Shown here: positions 54,652-62,902 of the stretch, in pieces
Layout: the number at the start of each line of letters is the position of its first letter
How positions within the stretch are numbered: position 1 is the first letter of the stretch
Source: Pseudomonadales bacterium
GTDB taxonomy: Bacteria > Pseudomonadota > Gammaproteobacteria > Pseudomonadales > Azotimanducaceae
Length of the DNA: 64,000 nt
Reading direction: 5' to 3'
Assembly (NCBI GenBank): GCA_019634925.1
Contig: JAHCAL010000001.1
Location: 186,001 to 250,000 of the forward strand
Made by a program: the position numbers and the translations under genes
Notes under the pieces: generated by a model
What the model saw: only the letters and a program-made list of their open reading frames with translations
Databases searched by the model: none
Told to the model about the DNA's origin: nothing

Positions 54652-56817
54652 TCAACGCGCGGGCGAGTGCTCGGCCAGTGCGATCTGCCGGGTCAGTCCG
54701 ACGAAATCGATGAGGATCTGCGCGCTTTCCTTGACCAGGGCGTCGTTGGCCGGATCCTTGTACTCGTCCTTCTCGGCTTCGACGACTTTCTCGAGATCCT
54801 CGAGCGACTCGACCGGCGCCTTGCCGTGCGCCTTGCGCAGCTGGTTCTCGAGCTCGAGCCGCCACCGGTCGGCGTCGGCCTTTTCGGCCTGGCGCGCCGC
54901 GTAGTTGAGCGAGACCAGGGTCTGCTGGGCCGTTTCGCGCGTGCGCGCGGCCAGCGCGCGCAGGTAGGCGAAGTCGGGGTCGTCGGCCACGCGTTCGCTA
55001 TGGCGCCGGTTCAGCTCGCTGACCAGCGGCGTGACACCGCTGCCACGCGTGTAGACGGCCGGCTGGATCATGTCCCAGGGCATGGCGTCCTCGAGCGCGC
55101 TCTCGCCGATGCGGTCGGTATCGAAAACCTCGGGAAACGCCACGTCGGGAATGACGCCCCGGTGCTGCGTGCTCTTGCCGGACACCCGGTAGAACTTCGC
55201 GGCGGTGACCTTGAGCTGGCCGCGGTTCAGCGGAATCAGGGTCTGTACGGTGCCCTTGCCGAACGTCTGGCTGCCGATGATCAGGCCGCGTTCGTAGTCC
55301 TGGATGGCGCCGGCGAAGATCTCCGACGCGGAGGCGGACAACCGATTCACGAGGACGGCGAGCGGACCGTCCCAGGCCGTCTCGTTGTCGCTGTCGGTAT
55401 AGATGCTCGGCCGGCGGTTGGCCGACTTGACCTGCACGGTGGGGCCCGACGGAATGAACAGGCCGGTCAGCGAGTCCGCCTCCTGCAGGGAGCCGCCGCC
55501 GTTGTTGCGCAGATCGACGATCAGGCCGTCGATGCCTTCGGCCTTCAGCTCGCCGATCAGGCGCCGCACGTCCCGGGTCGTGCTCTTGTAGTTCGGGTCG
55601 CCCTGCTGGATGGCCTTGAAATCGGCGTAGAAAGTCGGGATCTCGATGATGCCGATGCGCTGGCGGACGCCGTTCTGCTCGAGGGTCAGGAGCTTTTTCT
55701 GCGCGGCCTGTTCCTCGAGCTGCACGGTATTGCGCGTGATGGTGATCACCCGGGCGCCGGCGTCCTCGGCGAGATGCGGGATGATCTCCAGGCGGACCCT
55801 GGAATCCTTCGGTCCGCGGATCAGCTCCACGACGTCGTCGAGCCGCCAGCCGACCACGTCGATCAGCGGGCCGCTGTCGCCCTGGCCGACACTGATGATC
55901 CGGTCGGAGGGCTTCAGGAGCCCGGACTTGTCCGCCGGGCCGGCCGGCACCAGCTCGACGACCGACGTGTACTCGTCGTCGCTGCGCAACACGGCGCCGA
56001 TGCCTTCCAGGGACAGCGACATGTTGATGTTGAAGTTCTGCGACGTGCGCGGCGAGAAATACTGGGTGTGCGGGTCGTAGACCGCCGCGAACGCGTTCAC
56101 GTACAGCTGGAAGACGTCCTCGCTCTTGGTCTGCAGGGCCTGCTTCAGCCGGTTCTTGTAGCGTTTGGTCAGCAGTTCCTCGACCTCGTCGATCGGCCGC
56201 CCGTTGAGCTTCATGGTCAGCGCAGCGGCCTTCAGGCGCTGGCGCCAGATGCGGTCGAGTTCGGCGGTGTCCGCGGGCCAGGGCGCCTGCTTGCGCTCGA
56301 CGTCCATCATTTCATCGCTGGCGAAGTCGAACGAGTCGAGCCCGCGGCCGAGTTCGCCGAGCAGGAACTGGAGGCGTTCGACCTGGCGCTGCTGGAATAC
56401 GTTGAACATGTCGAACGCCGGGTCGAGGTTGCCGCGCACCAGCGCGTCGTCGAGGCGGTAGCGGTGGCGCTCGAACTCGGCCACGTCCGACGCCAGCAGG
56501 TACGCCTTGCCGCTGTCGAGCTGATTCAGATAGTTGTCGAAGATGTGGCTCGACAGCGTGTCGTCCAGCACCTTGCTCAGAAAGTGGTTGTGGCGCAGCT
56601 GCTCGACGATCGTGAGGCTGGTGCGCGGATGGATGTCGAGCGGCGTGAGTGTGGGGACCGGCTCGAACTCGGCGGCAACGGCGTGCGGCGCGGTCGGGAC
56701 GGCAGCAGGCAGCGCAACGGCGGCCGCCGACTCGTCCGCGCGGGAGTCGTGGCCACCGGTGATCCAGAGACCGAGCGTGATCAGCAGAGCCAGCGTCGGG
56801 ATCGACAGCCGTGCCAT
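54652..56817 (-). CDS. prc: Tail-specific protease Prc (Tsp), C-terminal processing peptidase
   Basis: 721 residues. A signal peptide (MARLSIPTLALLITLGLWITG) supports ATG 56817, which also has an AGGGAG SD 9 bp away. An N-terminal helical domain (about 60-230) is followed by a PDZ domain (LSLEGIGAVLRSDDEYTSVVELVPAGPADKSG). The S41 protease part has LRNNGGGSLQEAD, catalytic serine SASASEIFAG and lysine FGKGTVQTL. The C-terminal DUF3340-type domain is present. Prc trims periplasmic proteins such as the PBP3 tail. The Prc family is ~680 residues in E. coli. Confidence 0.95.
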   Translation of the reverse strand: MARLSIPTLALLITLGLWITGGHDSRADESAAAVALPAAVPTAPHAVAAEFEPVPTLTPLDIHPRTSLTIVEQLRHNHFLSKVLDDTLSSHIFDNYLNQLDSGKAYLLASDVAEFERHRYRLDDALVRGNLDPAFDMFNVFQQRQVERLQFLLGELGRGLDSFDFASDEMMDVERKQAPWPADTAELDRIWRQRLKAAALTMKLNGRPIDEVEELLTKRYKNRLKQALQTKSEDVFQLYVNAFAAVYDPHTQYFSPRTSQNFNINMSLSLEGIGAVLRSDDEYTSVVELVPAGPADKSGLLKPSDRIISVGQGDSGPLIDVVGWRLDDVVELIRGPKDSRVRLEIIPHLAEDAGARVITITRNTVQLEEQAAQKKLLTLEQNGVRQRIGIIEIPTFYADFKAIQQGDPNYKSTTRDVRRLIGELKAEGIDGLIVDLRNNGGGSLQEADSLTGLFIPSGPTVQVKSANRRPSIYTDSDNETAWDGPLAVLVNRLSASASEIFAGAIQDYERGLIIGSQTFGKGTVQTLIPLNRGQLKVTAAKFYRVSGKSTQHRGVIPDVAFPEVFDTDRIGESALEDAMPWDMIQPAVYTRGSGVTPLVSELNRRHSERVADDPDFAYLRALAARTRETAQQTLVSLNYAARQAEKADADRWRLELENQLRKAHGKAPVESLEDLEKVVEAEKDEYKDPANDALVKESAQILIDFVGLTRQIALAEHSPAR

Positions 56818-57153
56818 TGGTGCGGGCTCCCTTCGGGTGGTGCCGGGAGCGTCCGGGGTCTCGGTCGCCATTCGGTTGCTCTCAGAATTCATTTCGGTCC
56901 ACTCCGGTCCGCGTGTCGCGCCGCGTGTGCGTGACGCGTCGGGCTGTCCTGGCCGTTGCCTAGCCGCCGTCTGACGGTTGTGTTTAGATGCGCGGCGGTA
57001 ATCGGACGCGTCCATTTGGATACCGCGCGACCCGCGAGGTTCCCCCGGGATGTTCTCGGTCGAGGTTAGCCAAACGCCCGCAGGGGCAACATGAAAGGAA
57101 TGTAACCCGTTGTTCAGGAACTGGGCAACCGGGGTCGAACAAAGGAGCAATCG
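56818..57153. other. 336-bp divergent gap between prc and the FKBP lipoprotein gene
   Basis: The prc side holds in-frame upstream ATGs at 56871 and 56892, which I do not use because 56817 has the SD and begins the signal peptide. The rest contains no ORF of substance and no clear sigma70 or sigmaE promoter that I could find. Both genes probably start within it. Confidence 0.6.
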
Positions 57154-57960
57154 ATGCGCGAATCTCATGCAGGTCCGGTCTCCCCCGGACGTCCCGAACG
57201 GGTCGCCGGCCGGGCGACCCGCTACGGCGCCTTCCGGTGGGCCGGCGCAGCCGGCGTCGCGCTCGCCCTGCTGGCGGCCGGCTGCCAGCAGCCGAGCGAA
57301 CCGCCCGCCACACCGGCGGCGGAGGCGGGCCCGGCACTTGCGGACGACGCAGCCAAGGCGAGCTATACGCTCGGGTACCTGTTCACCGAAAACGTGGCGC
57401 GCCAGTTCGGCGACGACATCCAGGTGGAGGCGTTCGTCCAGGGCGTCCGCGATCAGCTGGGCGGCGCGGACGCCGTGCTGGAAGAGGAAGAGGCGCAACG
57501 GGTCCTGAATGCACTCATCGAGCAGCGCCAGGCGGCAGCCGTCGCGGAGGCATCCTCCAACCTCGACGAGGGACTCAAGTATCTCGAAGAGAACGGCAAG
57601 CGCGAAGGCGTCGTCACGCTGGAGTCGGGGCTGCAGTACGAGGTATTGCAGGCCGGCGAAGGCGCATCGCCCACCGCCACCGACGTCGTCACCACCCACT
57701 ATGAGGGCCGGCTGATCGACGGCACGGTGTTCGACAGTTCCTACGCCCGTGGCGAGCCGGCGACATTTCCGTTGAACCGGGTCATCCCGGGCTGGACCGA
57801 AGGGCTCCAGCTGATGGCGCCCGGCGGCAAGCACCGGCTCTACGTCCCCTCGGAACTCGCGTACGGGGATCGGGCCGCCGGTTCGATCCCACCGAACTCG
57901 ACGCTCATCTTCGAGGTCGAGCTGCTCGGGATCGAGCAGGCCGAGACCGCCACGCCCTGA
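57154..57960 (+). CDS. FKBP-type peptidyl-prolyl isomerase lipoprotein (Mip/FkpA-like)
   Basis: 268 residues. A long N-terminus with a lipobox (LLAAGC, Cys near 44) marks a lipoprotein. A helical dimer/chaperone domain (about 65-155: AKASYTLGYLFTENVARQF, EAFVQGVRDQL) precedes the FKBP barrel (VVTTHYEGRLIDGTVFDSSYARGEPATF, IPGWTEGLQLMAPGG, IPPNSTLIFEVELL). It assists folding of exported proteins. An AAGGAG SD precedes the ATG. It is followed by a small membrane-protein gene 17 bp later. Confidence 0.9.
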   Translation: MRESHAGPVSPGRPERVAGRATRYGAFRWAGAAGVALALLAAGCQQPSEPPATPAAEAGPALADDAAKASYTLGYLFTENVARQFGDDIQVEAFVQGVRDQLGGADAVLEEEEAQRVLNALIEQRQAAAVAEASSNLDEGLKYLEENGKREGVVTLESGLQYEVLQAGEGASPTATDVVTTHYEGRLIDGTVFDSSYARGEPATFPLNRVIPGWTEGLQLMAPGGKHRLYVPSELAYGDRAAGSIPPNSTLIFEVELLGIEQAETATP

Positions 57961-57977
57961 ACCCGGCAAGCCCGCGG

Positions 57978-58271
57978 ATGACCGACCGGCAGCGCGGCGT
58001 GACCCGGAGGGCGGCCGCCGGCGCGCGCCCGGGCGGGCCCGGCAAGCGCCGGCCCGCGGGTGGCGGGCGGCTGACGCGAACCATCCTGCTCGGTGCCCTC
58101 GCCGTGGTCTTCTCGATCGTCTGGCTGGCGCGCGAGCTCGGGCTCGAGCGCGCCGACCTGCTCGGCTATCTGTGGGCCAGCATCCTCCTGATCGGCGGGC
58201 TGACGCTGGCCGGTAGCGTCGCGGGCGGGCTCTTCTGGCTGCTGCGCCGGCTCACGCGCCGGCGCGATTGA
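57978..58271 (+). CDS. Small two-helix membrane protein
   Basis: 97 residues. A basic N-terminus (to ~32) is followed by two helices (TILLGALAVVFSIVWL and LLGYLWASILLIGGLTLAGSVAGGLFWLL) and an Arg-rich end. No family recognised. Probably cotranscribed with the FKBP gene. It ends at a strong GC hairpin shared with lepB. Confidence 0.65.
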   Translation: MTDRQRGVTRRAAAGARPGGPGKRRPAGGGRLTRTILLGALAVVFSIVWLARELGLERADLLGYLWASILLIGGLTLAGSVAGGLFWLLRRLTRRRD

Positions 58272-58274
58272 TCG

Positions 58275-58310
58275 GCGCGCGGCTGGTCGGCGCGCGGACC
58301 AGCCGCGCGC
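58275..58310. terminator. GC hairpin between convergent genes
   Basis: GCGCGCGGCTGGTC pairs perfectly with GACCAGCCGCGCGC across an 8-base loop. A 14-bp stem without a T-run lies between the 97-residue gene and lepB. It likely stalls transcription from both sides or protects RNA ends rather than acting as a classic terminator. Confidence 0.45.
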
Positions 58311-58344
58311 AAGCGCGCGCAGGTGCGGGTCCGGCGGATGTGGG

Positions 58345-58992
58345 CTAGTCGAGATCCGCGAGAAAGCGGTCGGTGCGCGGTGCGTAGTGGTTCTCGTAGT
58401 CCAGCGAGAAGGCGACCGCGGTGGCCCGGCCGAGGATGCGCTCGCGTGCGACGAATCCGAACGCCCGGGAATCGCGGCTGTGATCCCGGTTGTCGCCCAG
58501 CATGAGGTAGTGACCGGGCGGGACCTGCACCGGCGCGAAGCTGTCCGCGCGCGACCCGCTGACCGCCGCCTGCACGACCACCGAGCGCACGCTGTCGGGC
58601 AGGCGCTCCTCGAACCGCAGAAAGCTGCCGCGACGCTGGAGCGGCCGGTAGTCGAGGGGCTCGCCATTGATGGTCAGCCGGTTGTCGACCATGCCGACGA
58701 GGTCGCCGGGCAGGCCGATCACGCGCTTGACCAGGAGGCGCTCGTCCTCCGGTGAGGTGAACGTCACCACGTCGCCGCGTGCCGGGTCGGCCCAGCGGGC
58801 GATGCGCCGCTGCGTGAACGGGATCCGCAGATCGTAGGCCAGCTTGTCGACGACGATCCGGTCGCCGACCAGGATGGCCGGCAGCATCGAGCCCGACGGC
58901 ACCTGGTTCCAGTCGGCGACCGCGGAGCGGAATACCAGCATCACCAGCACGAACAGGATGAAGCCGCGCCACTCGCGCAGGCGGTCGATCAT
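58345..58992 (-). CDS. lepB: Signal peptidase I
   Basis: 215 residues. One membrane helix (FILFVLVMLVFRSAVA), the catalytic serine in QVPSGSMLPAILVGD, lysine in LLVKRVIGLPGD and the box E GDNRDHSRDSR are all present. It cleaves Sec/Tat signal peptides at the outer face of the inner membrane. It is shorter than E. coli LepB (324) and has one N-terminal helix. It is coupled to an upstream DUF1244 gene (ATGA). The usual lepA neighbour is absent, so a second lepB may exist elsewhere in the genome. Confidence 0.92.
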   Translation of the reverse strand: MIDRLREWRGFILFVLVMLVFRSAVADWNQVPSGSMLPAILVGDRIVVDKLAYDLRIPFTQRRIARWADPARGDVVTFTSPEDERLLVKRVIGLPGDLVGMVDNRLTINGEPLDYRPLQRRGSFLRFEERLPDSVRSVVVQAAVSGSRADSFAPVQVPPGHYLMLGDNRDHSRDSRAFGFVARERILGRATAVAFSLDYENHYAPRTDRFLADLD

Positions 58993-59243
58993 CGCTGGTA
59001 CTGCGCTTTCCAGGTCTCGTAGGGCATGCCGTAGACGCGTTCCCGCGCGGTCTCGTAATCGAGAGCGACCCCGTCCGCCTCCGCCGCGGCCCGGTACCAC
59101 TTGGCGAGGCAGTTGCGGCAGAAGCCGGCGAGATTCATGAGGTCGATGTTCTGGACGTCCTTGTGTTCGTCCAGGTGGGCCAGCAGCCGGCGAAACGCGG
59201 CGGCTTCGTAGCGCAGTTGCTGTTCGGGCGTCAGGTCGGGCAT
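58989..59243 (-). CDS. DUF1244 family protein
   Basis: 84 residues. The family core DVQNIDLMNLAGFCRNCLAKWY is present with its CxxC cysteines, and YETARERVYGMPYETWK closes the protein. The function of DUF1244 is not known. ATG 59243 is the natural family start; longer upstream frames overlap yaaA. Its last 4 bases overlap the lepB start. Confidence 0.88.
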   Translation of the reverse strand: MPDLTPEQQLRYEAAAFRRLLAHLDEHKDVQNIDLMNLAGFCRNCLAKWYRAAAEADGVALDYETARERVYGMPYETWKAQYQR

Positions 59244-59283
59244 GGTCGGGTTCCCTGCGTGGATGGTGAGGATTGCGCCAAGG

Positions 59284-60060
59284 TTAGCGCATCCCGTCGC
59301 GTACGAAGACCCAGTCGTCATCGGTCGAGAGCCGCTCCGCGAACCGGTAGCCGTCAAGGCTGAACGCGCGCAGCGCCGCCGGGTCCTGGATGCGCTGTTC
59401 GATGGCCCAGCGGGCCATGAGACCGCGCGCACGTTTGCCGAAGTGCGAGAGGAACCGGTAGGTACCGGCGCGCTGTTCCCGGAAGGTCGGCGTGATCACC
59501 CGCCCGGCCACGGCGGTTCGATCGATGGCGCGGAAATACTCGTCCGATGCGAGGTTGACGAGTACCGGGTTGCGCGTGCCTGCGAGCGCTTCGTTCACGG
59601 CCCCGGTCAACCGGTCGCCCCAGAAGTCGTAGAGACTCCGGTGGGCGCCGAAGGCGAAGCGGGTGCCCATCTCGAGCCGGTAGGGCTGGATCAGGTCGAG
59701 CGGCCGCAGGAGGCCATACAGGCCCGACAGGATCCGCAGGTGCCGTTGCGCGTAGCGCAGGCCGTCCGCATCCAGGCCGTAGGCGTCGAGGCCCTGGTAC
59801 ACCTCGCCGCGGAACGCGAACAACGCCGGGCGTGCATTGCGCCTGGTGAACGGGACGTGCCAGTCGGCGAACCGGCGGGCATTCAGTTCGCCGAGCGCCG
59901 GGCTGATCCGCATGAGCGCGGACAGATCGGCGGGTGATTGCGCGCGCAGCGCCCGGACGAGCCGTTCGGCATCGGCCAGGAACGCGGGTTGCGTGGCACG
60001 TACCGCCGCGTGCGGCGTGGCGTAGTCGAGGGTCTTCGCAGGAGAAATGATCAGCAGCAT
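59284..60060 (-). CDS. yaaA: YaaA family peroxide-stress protein
   Basis: 258 residues, the typical length. It opens MLLIISPAKTLDY and shows RISPALGELNARRF, FAFRGEVYQGLDA, SGLYGLLRPLDLIQPYRLEMG and NLASDEYFRAI, all YaaA hallmarks. In E. coli YaaA limits iron-driven damage under peroxide. Its start is 19 bp from the divergent bolA start, so the two share a very small promoter region. Confidence 0.94.
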   Translation of the reverse strand: MLLIISPAKTLDYATPHAAVRATQPAFLADAERLVRALRAQSPADLSALMRISPALGELNARRFADWHVPFTRRNARPALFAFRGEVYQGLDAYGLDADGLRYAQRHLRILSGLYGLLRPLDLIQPYRLEMGTRFAFGAHRSLYDFWGDRLTGAVNEALAGTRNPVLVNLASDEYFRAIDRTAVAGRVITPTFREQRAGTYRFLSHFGKRARGLMARWAIEQRIQDPAALRAFSLDGYRFAERLSTDDDWVFVRDGMR

Positions 60061-60065
60061 GTCGC

Positions 60066-60071
60066 TATAAT
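60066..60071 (+). promoter_or_regulatory. TATAAT box of bolA placed for a leaderless start
   Basis: A perfect TATAAT lies only 8 bases before the bolA ATG at 60080, so the transcript would start at or within a few bases of the ATG. The -35 would lie inside yaaA and is weak. Confidence 0.45.
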
Positions 60072-60079
60072 CGCGCACC

Positions 60080-60415
60080 ATGCGCATCCAGGACACCATC
60101 GAAGCCAAACTCGCCGGAGAATTTGCACCGGCGCACCTCGAGGTCGTGAACGAGAGCGGCAATCACAACGTGCCGCCCGGTTCCGAAACGCATTTCCGGG
60201 TGGTGCTGGTGGCGGCCGCGTTCGAAGGACTCCGCCTGCTCGCCCGGCACCGCCTGGTCAACACGGCCCTGGCCGCGGAACTGGCCGGGGGCGTGCACGC
60301 GCTCGCGCTGCACACCTATACCGAGAGCGAATGGCGCGCGCGCTTCGGCGCGGCGCCGCTGTCGCCGCCGTGTCTCGGCGGTGCGGCGCGCGAGGCCGCG
60401 GAGACGCGCCGGTGA
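60080..60415 (+). CDS. bolA: BolA family protein
   Basis: 111 residues. The BolA core is clear: IEAKLAGEFAPAHLEVVNES, HFRVVLVAAAFEGLRLLARHRLVNTALA and VHALALHTYTESEW. BolA proteins pair with monothiol glutaredoxins in iron-sulfur handling and affect shape and stress genes. A ~20-residue Ala/Arg-rich tail goes beyond the core. No SD is possible with a leaderless start. Coupled to trhO by GTGA. Confidence 0.92.
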   Translation: MRIQDTIEAKLAGEFAPAHLEVVNESGNHNVPPGSETHFRVVLVAAAFEGLRLLARHRLVNTALAAELAGGVHALALHTYTESEWRARFGAAPLSPPCLGGAAREAAETRR

Positions 60416-61365
60416 ACGAGGTCATGACCTTCTACCGGTTCGTCGACCTCGAGGGGTTGGCGGAGCTGCGCGACGCGCTCGAGGCGGCCGCCGACGCGCT
60501 CGAGCTCAAGGGCACGATCCTGCTGGCCGATGAAGGCATCAACGGCACGCTGGCCGGCGCGCGGCCCAAGCTCGATGCGTTCCGCGACCTGCTGGAACGA
60601 CGGCCCGCGTTCGCGGGCATGCCGTTCCGGTTTTCGACGGCCGCGTCGGACACGCCGGTGTTCTACCGCCTCAAGGTTCGCGTCAAGCCGGAGATCGTCG
60701 CCCTGCGGCAGCCGGGGATCCGGCCCGCCGAACGCACCGGCGAACACGTCGACTGGGCGCGCTGGAACGCGCTCCTCGACGATCCGGACGTGGTGGTGAT
60801 CGACACCCGCAACGCGTACGAAATCGCCGTCGGCACGTTCGCCGGCGCCGTGGACCCGGGCACGCGGTCGTTCCGGCAATTGCCTGACTACGTGGCCGGC
60901 AATCTCGACCCGGCCCGCAACCGGCGCGTCGCCATGTTCTGCACCGGCGGCGTACGCTGCGAGAAGGCCAGCGCTTACCTCCTCGAGCAGGGATTCGAGG
61001 CCGTCTATCAGCTCGATGGTGGTGTGCTCAAGTACCTCGAGACGGTGCCTGCGGAGGCGAACCGCTGGGCCGGGGAGTGTTTCGTGTTCGACCAGCGGGT
61101 ATCCGTCGACACCGAACTCGACGAGGGCTCGTACGAGTCGTGCCACGCGTGCCGGCGTCCGCTCACCGTGGCGGACCGCGCTGCGCCGGGTTACCAGCCG
61201 GGTATCAGCTGCCCGCACTGTATCGACAGCCAGACGCCGGCACAGCGGTCTGCATTCGCGGAACGGGAGCGCCAGGAGGCGCTGGCGGCACGCCGCGGCA
61301 CACGACATGTGGGTGCCGCGCCGCCCGCTCCCACGACGGGTTCGCGCCGCGCGACCGGGCGCTGA
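60412..61365 (+). CDS. trhO: tRNA uridine(34) hydroxylase (TrhO/YceA family rhodanese)
   Basis: 317 residues. An N-terminal domain (FKGTILLADEGINGTLAG-like region and VFYRLKVRVKPEIVAL) is followed by a rhodanese domain with the active Cys in FCTGGVRCEKASAYLL. A C-terminal zinc-ribbon-like CHAC...CPHC follows. TrhO adds oxygen at C5 of U34 in some tRNAs. The GTG at 60412 overlaps the bolA stop; an ATG five codons on is an alternative. The longer ORF beginning at 59938 overlaps bolA and is rejected. Confidence 0.92.
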   Translation: MNEVMTFYRFVDLEGLAELRDALEAAADALELKGTILLADEGINGTLAGARPKLDAFRDLLERRPAFAGMPFRFSTAASDTPVFYRLKVRVKPEIVALRQPGIRPAERTGEHVDWARWNALLDDPDVVVIDTRNAYEIAVGTFAGAVDPGTRSFRQLPDYVAGNLDPARNRRVAMFCTGGVRCEKASAYLLEQGFEAVYQLDGGVLKYLETVPAEANRWAGECFVFDQRVSVDTELDEGSYESCHACRRPLTVADRAAPGYQPGISCPHCIDSQTPAQRSAFAERERQEALAARRGTRHVGAAPPAPTTGSRRATGR

Positions 61366-61428
61366 GCGGAGCAGCCCCTGCAGGGTCACTCGGCGTCCGT
61401 GCGATCGGTGCCCGCCCATCCAGCGTCT

Positions 61429-61473
61429 GCGGGTTCAGCGCCCGCGCGTTCAGCGCCCGCGCGTTCAGCGCGC
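61429..61473. repeat. 15-bp tandem repeat at the tesA 3' end
   Basis: Three copies of gcgcgttcagcgccc (61429-61443, 61444-61458, 61459-61473) span the tesA stop codon. The third copy encodes its last codons. The trhO gene ends 63 bp before the array. Confidence 0.85.
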
Positions 61474-62229
61474 CAGCAGCGGCTCCAGGTGGGGCCAGAG
61501 CGTCTCGAGCAGCAGCGGCTGTGCGGCGGCCGTCGGATGGATGCCGTCGGCCTGCATCATGCCCGGCTGCAGCGCGACCGCCTCGAGCAGGAACGGTACC
61601 AGCGGGACCGCGTGTGCCTCGGCCACGTCGCGAAAGAGGGCGGCGAAGCCCTGCGTATAGCGTGGTCCGTAGTTCGGCGGGATTTCCATGCCGACCAGCA
61701 GCACTTGACGTTCGGCGGCGCGGGCGAGACCGACCATGGCTTCCAGGTTGGCGCGGATCCGGTCGAGTGGATAGCCGCGCAGCGCGTCGTTCCCGCCGAG
61801 CTCGATGACCACCAGGTCCGGATCGTGGGCGTCGAGCGCTGCGGGCAGGCGTGCGAGCCCACCGCCCGTGGTCTCGCCGCTGATGCTCGCGTTCACCACC
61901 CGCCAAGCGGGATCGAGGGTCGCGAGGCGGGCCTCGAGCTGTGTCACCCAGCCTTCCTCGCGTTGAATACCATAGGCGGCGCTGATACTGTCGCCGAGCA
62001 CGAGCAGCGTACGCGCCGGCGCCGCGCCGGGCGGCGCAACGTCGGTGGGCGCAACGCCGGTGAGCGAAGCGGCGAGCGGCGCGGAGCCCACGAGCCCGCC
62101 GAAGGCCGTCGCGCAGAGTGTCAGAACAACAAGCCAGTGTTGCAGGCGGACGCGGCACGCGCTGCGGCGCGCCTCGCGTGACCCGGCTGCGCTGTACAGG
62201 ACAGTCGGTGGTATGAGTGAAGTCGTCAT
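61465..62229 (-). CDS. tesA: Arylesterase / acyl-CoA thioesterase TesA (SGNH hydrolase)
   Basis: Up to 254 residues. The SGNH blocks are GDSISAAYGI (block I), NASISGETTGGGL (block II), LGGNDALRG (block III) and DGIHPTAAA (block V). The signal-peptide-like stretch (HWLVVLTLCATAFGGLVG) makes it periplasmic. The only ATG is at 62229, 13-17 bases inside the divergent ABC ATPase gene, and gives a long basic leader. The true start may be an uncommon codon further down. Next to ybbA/ybbP, as in E. coli. Confidence 0.87.
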   Translation of the reverse strand: MTTSLIPPTVLYSAAGSREARRSACRVRLQHWLVVLTLCATAFGGLVGSAPLAASLTGVAPTDVAPPGAAPARTLLVLGDSISAAYGIQREEGWVTQLEARLATLDPAWRVVNASISGETTGGGLARLPAALDAHDPDLVVIELGGNDALRGYPLDRIRANLEAMVGLARAAERQVLLVGMEIPPNYGPRYTQGFAALFRDVAEAHAVPLVPFLLEAVALQPGMMQADGIHPTAAAQPLLLETLWPHLEPLLAR

Positions 62230-62902
62230 TCGGTCTGTTCAGGCCATTCGGGCCAAGGGTCTCGAGAAAGTCGTTCCTACGTCCGAAGGTCAGCTCGCGA
62301 TCTTGGCCGGCATCGATCTCGAAATCAACGCGGGCGAAAGCGTCGCCATCGTCGGGGCCTCGGGTTCCGGCAAAACCACGCTGCTCGGCATTCTGGCCGG
62401 ATTGGACCTCCCGACCGGCGGTTCGGTTGCACTGGCCGGCCAGGAACTGACCACGCTCGACGAGGAAGCCCGGGCGCGCATCCGGGCCGAACAGGTCGGT
62501 TTCGTGTTCCAGTCGTTCCAGCTGCTCGGCAGCCTCACCGCGCTCGAGAACGTGATGCTGCCCGGCGAACTGCGCGGTGATCGCGGCGCGGAGCAGGATG
62601 CGCGCGGCTACCTCGAGAAAGTCGGGCTCGGCGCCCGTACCGGGCATTATCCGCGGCAGCTCTCCGGCGGCGAACAGCAGCGCGTCGCCATCGCCCGCGC
62701 ATTCGCTTCGCGCCCGAACGTCCTGTTCGCGGACGAACCCACCGGCAACCTCGACACCGCGACCGGTCAGCGCATCATCGACCTGCTGTTCGCGTTGAAC
62801 GCGGAGACCCGCACCACGCTGATCCTGGTGACCCACGACGACCGGGTTGCCGCGCGCTGTCAGCGCGTGATCGAGATCGAAGCCGGGCGGCTACGCGTAT
62901 GA
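62213..62902 (+). CDS. ybbA: YbbA-type ABC ATP-binding protein
   Basis: 229 residues. Walker [11 protein letters not shown]-loop [17 protein letters not shown], signature [15 protein letters not shown], Walker [12 protein letters not shown] and VTHDD are all present. The ATG at 62213 is followed by [11 protein letters not shown]. It is divergent from tesA and couples to the permease by ATGA. The tesA-ybbA-ybbP order is the E. coli arrangement. The function of this ABC pair is not firmly known. Confidence 0.9.
   Translation: MSEVVIRSVQAIRAKGLEKVVPTSEGQLAILAGIDLEINAGESVAIVGASGSGKTTLLGILAGLDLPTGGSVALAGQELTTLDEEARARIRAEQVGFVFQSFQLLGSLTALENVMLPGELRGDRGAEQDARGYLEKVGLGARTGHYPRQLSGGEQQRVAIARAFASRPNVLFADEPTGNLDTATGQRIIDLLFALNAETRTTLILVTHDDRVAARCQRVIEIEAGRLRV

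Noticed and set aside
54517..56934. An 805-codon frame opposite prc
   Set aside because: Antisense shadow of prc; no signal, no motif and Asp/Arg/Leu-rich composition.
58275..58310. Classic rho-independent terminator
   Set aside because: The stem is perfect but lacks a T-run on either side, so I list it only as a low-confidence hairpin.
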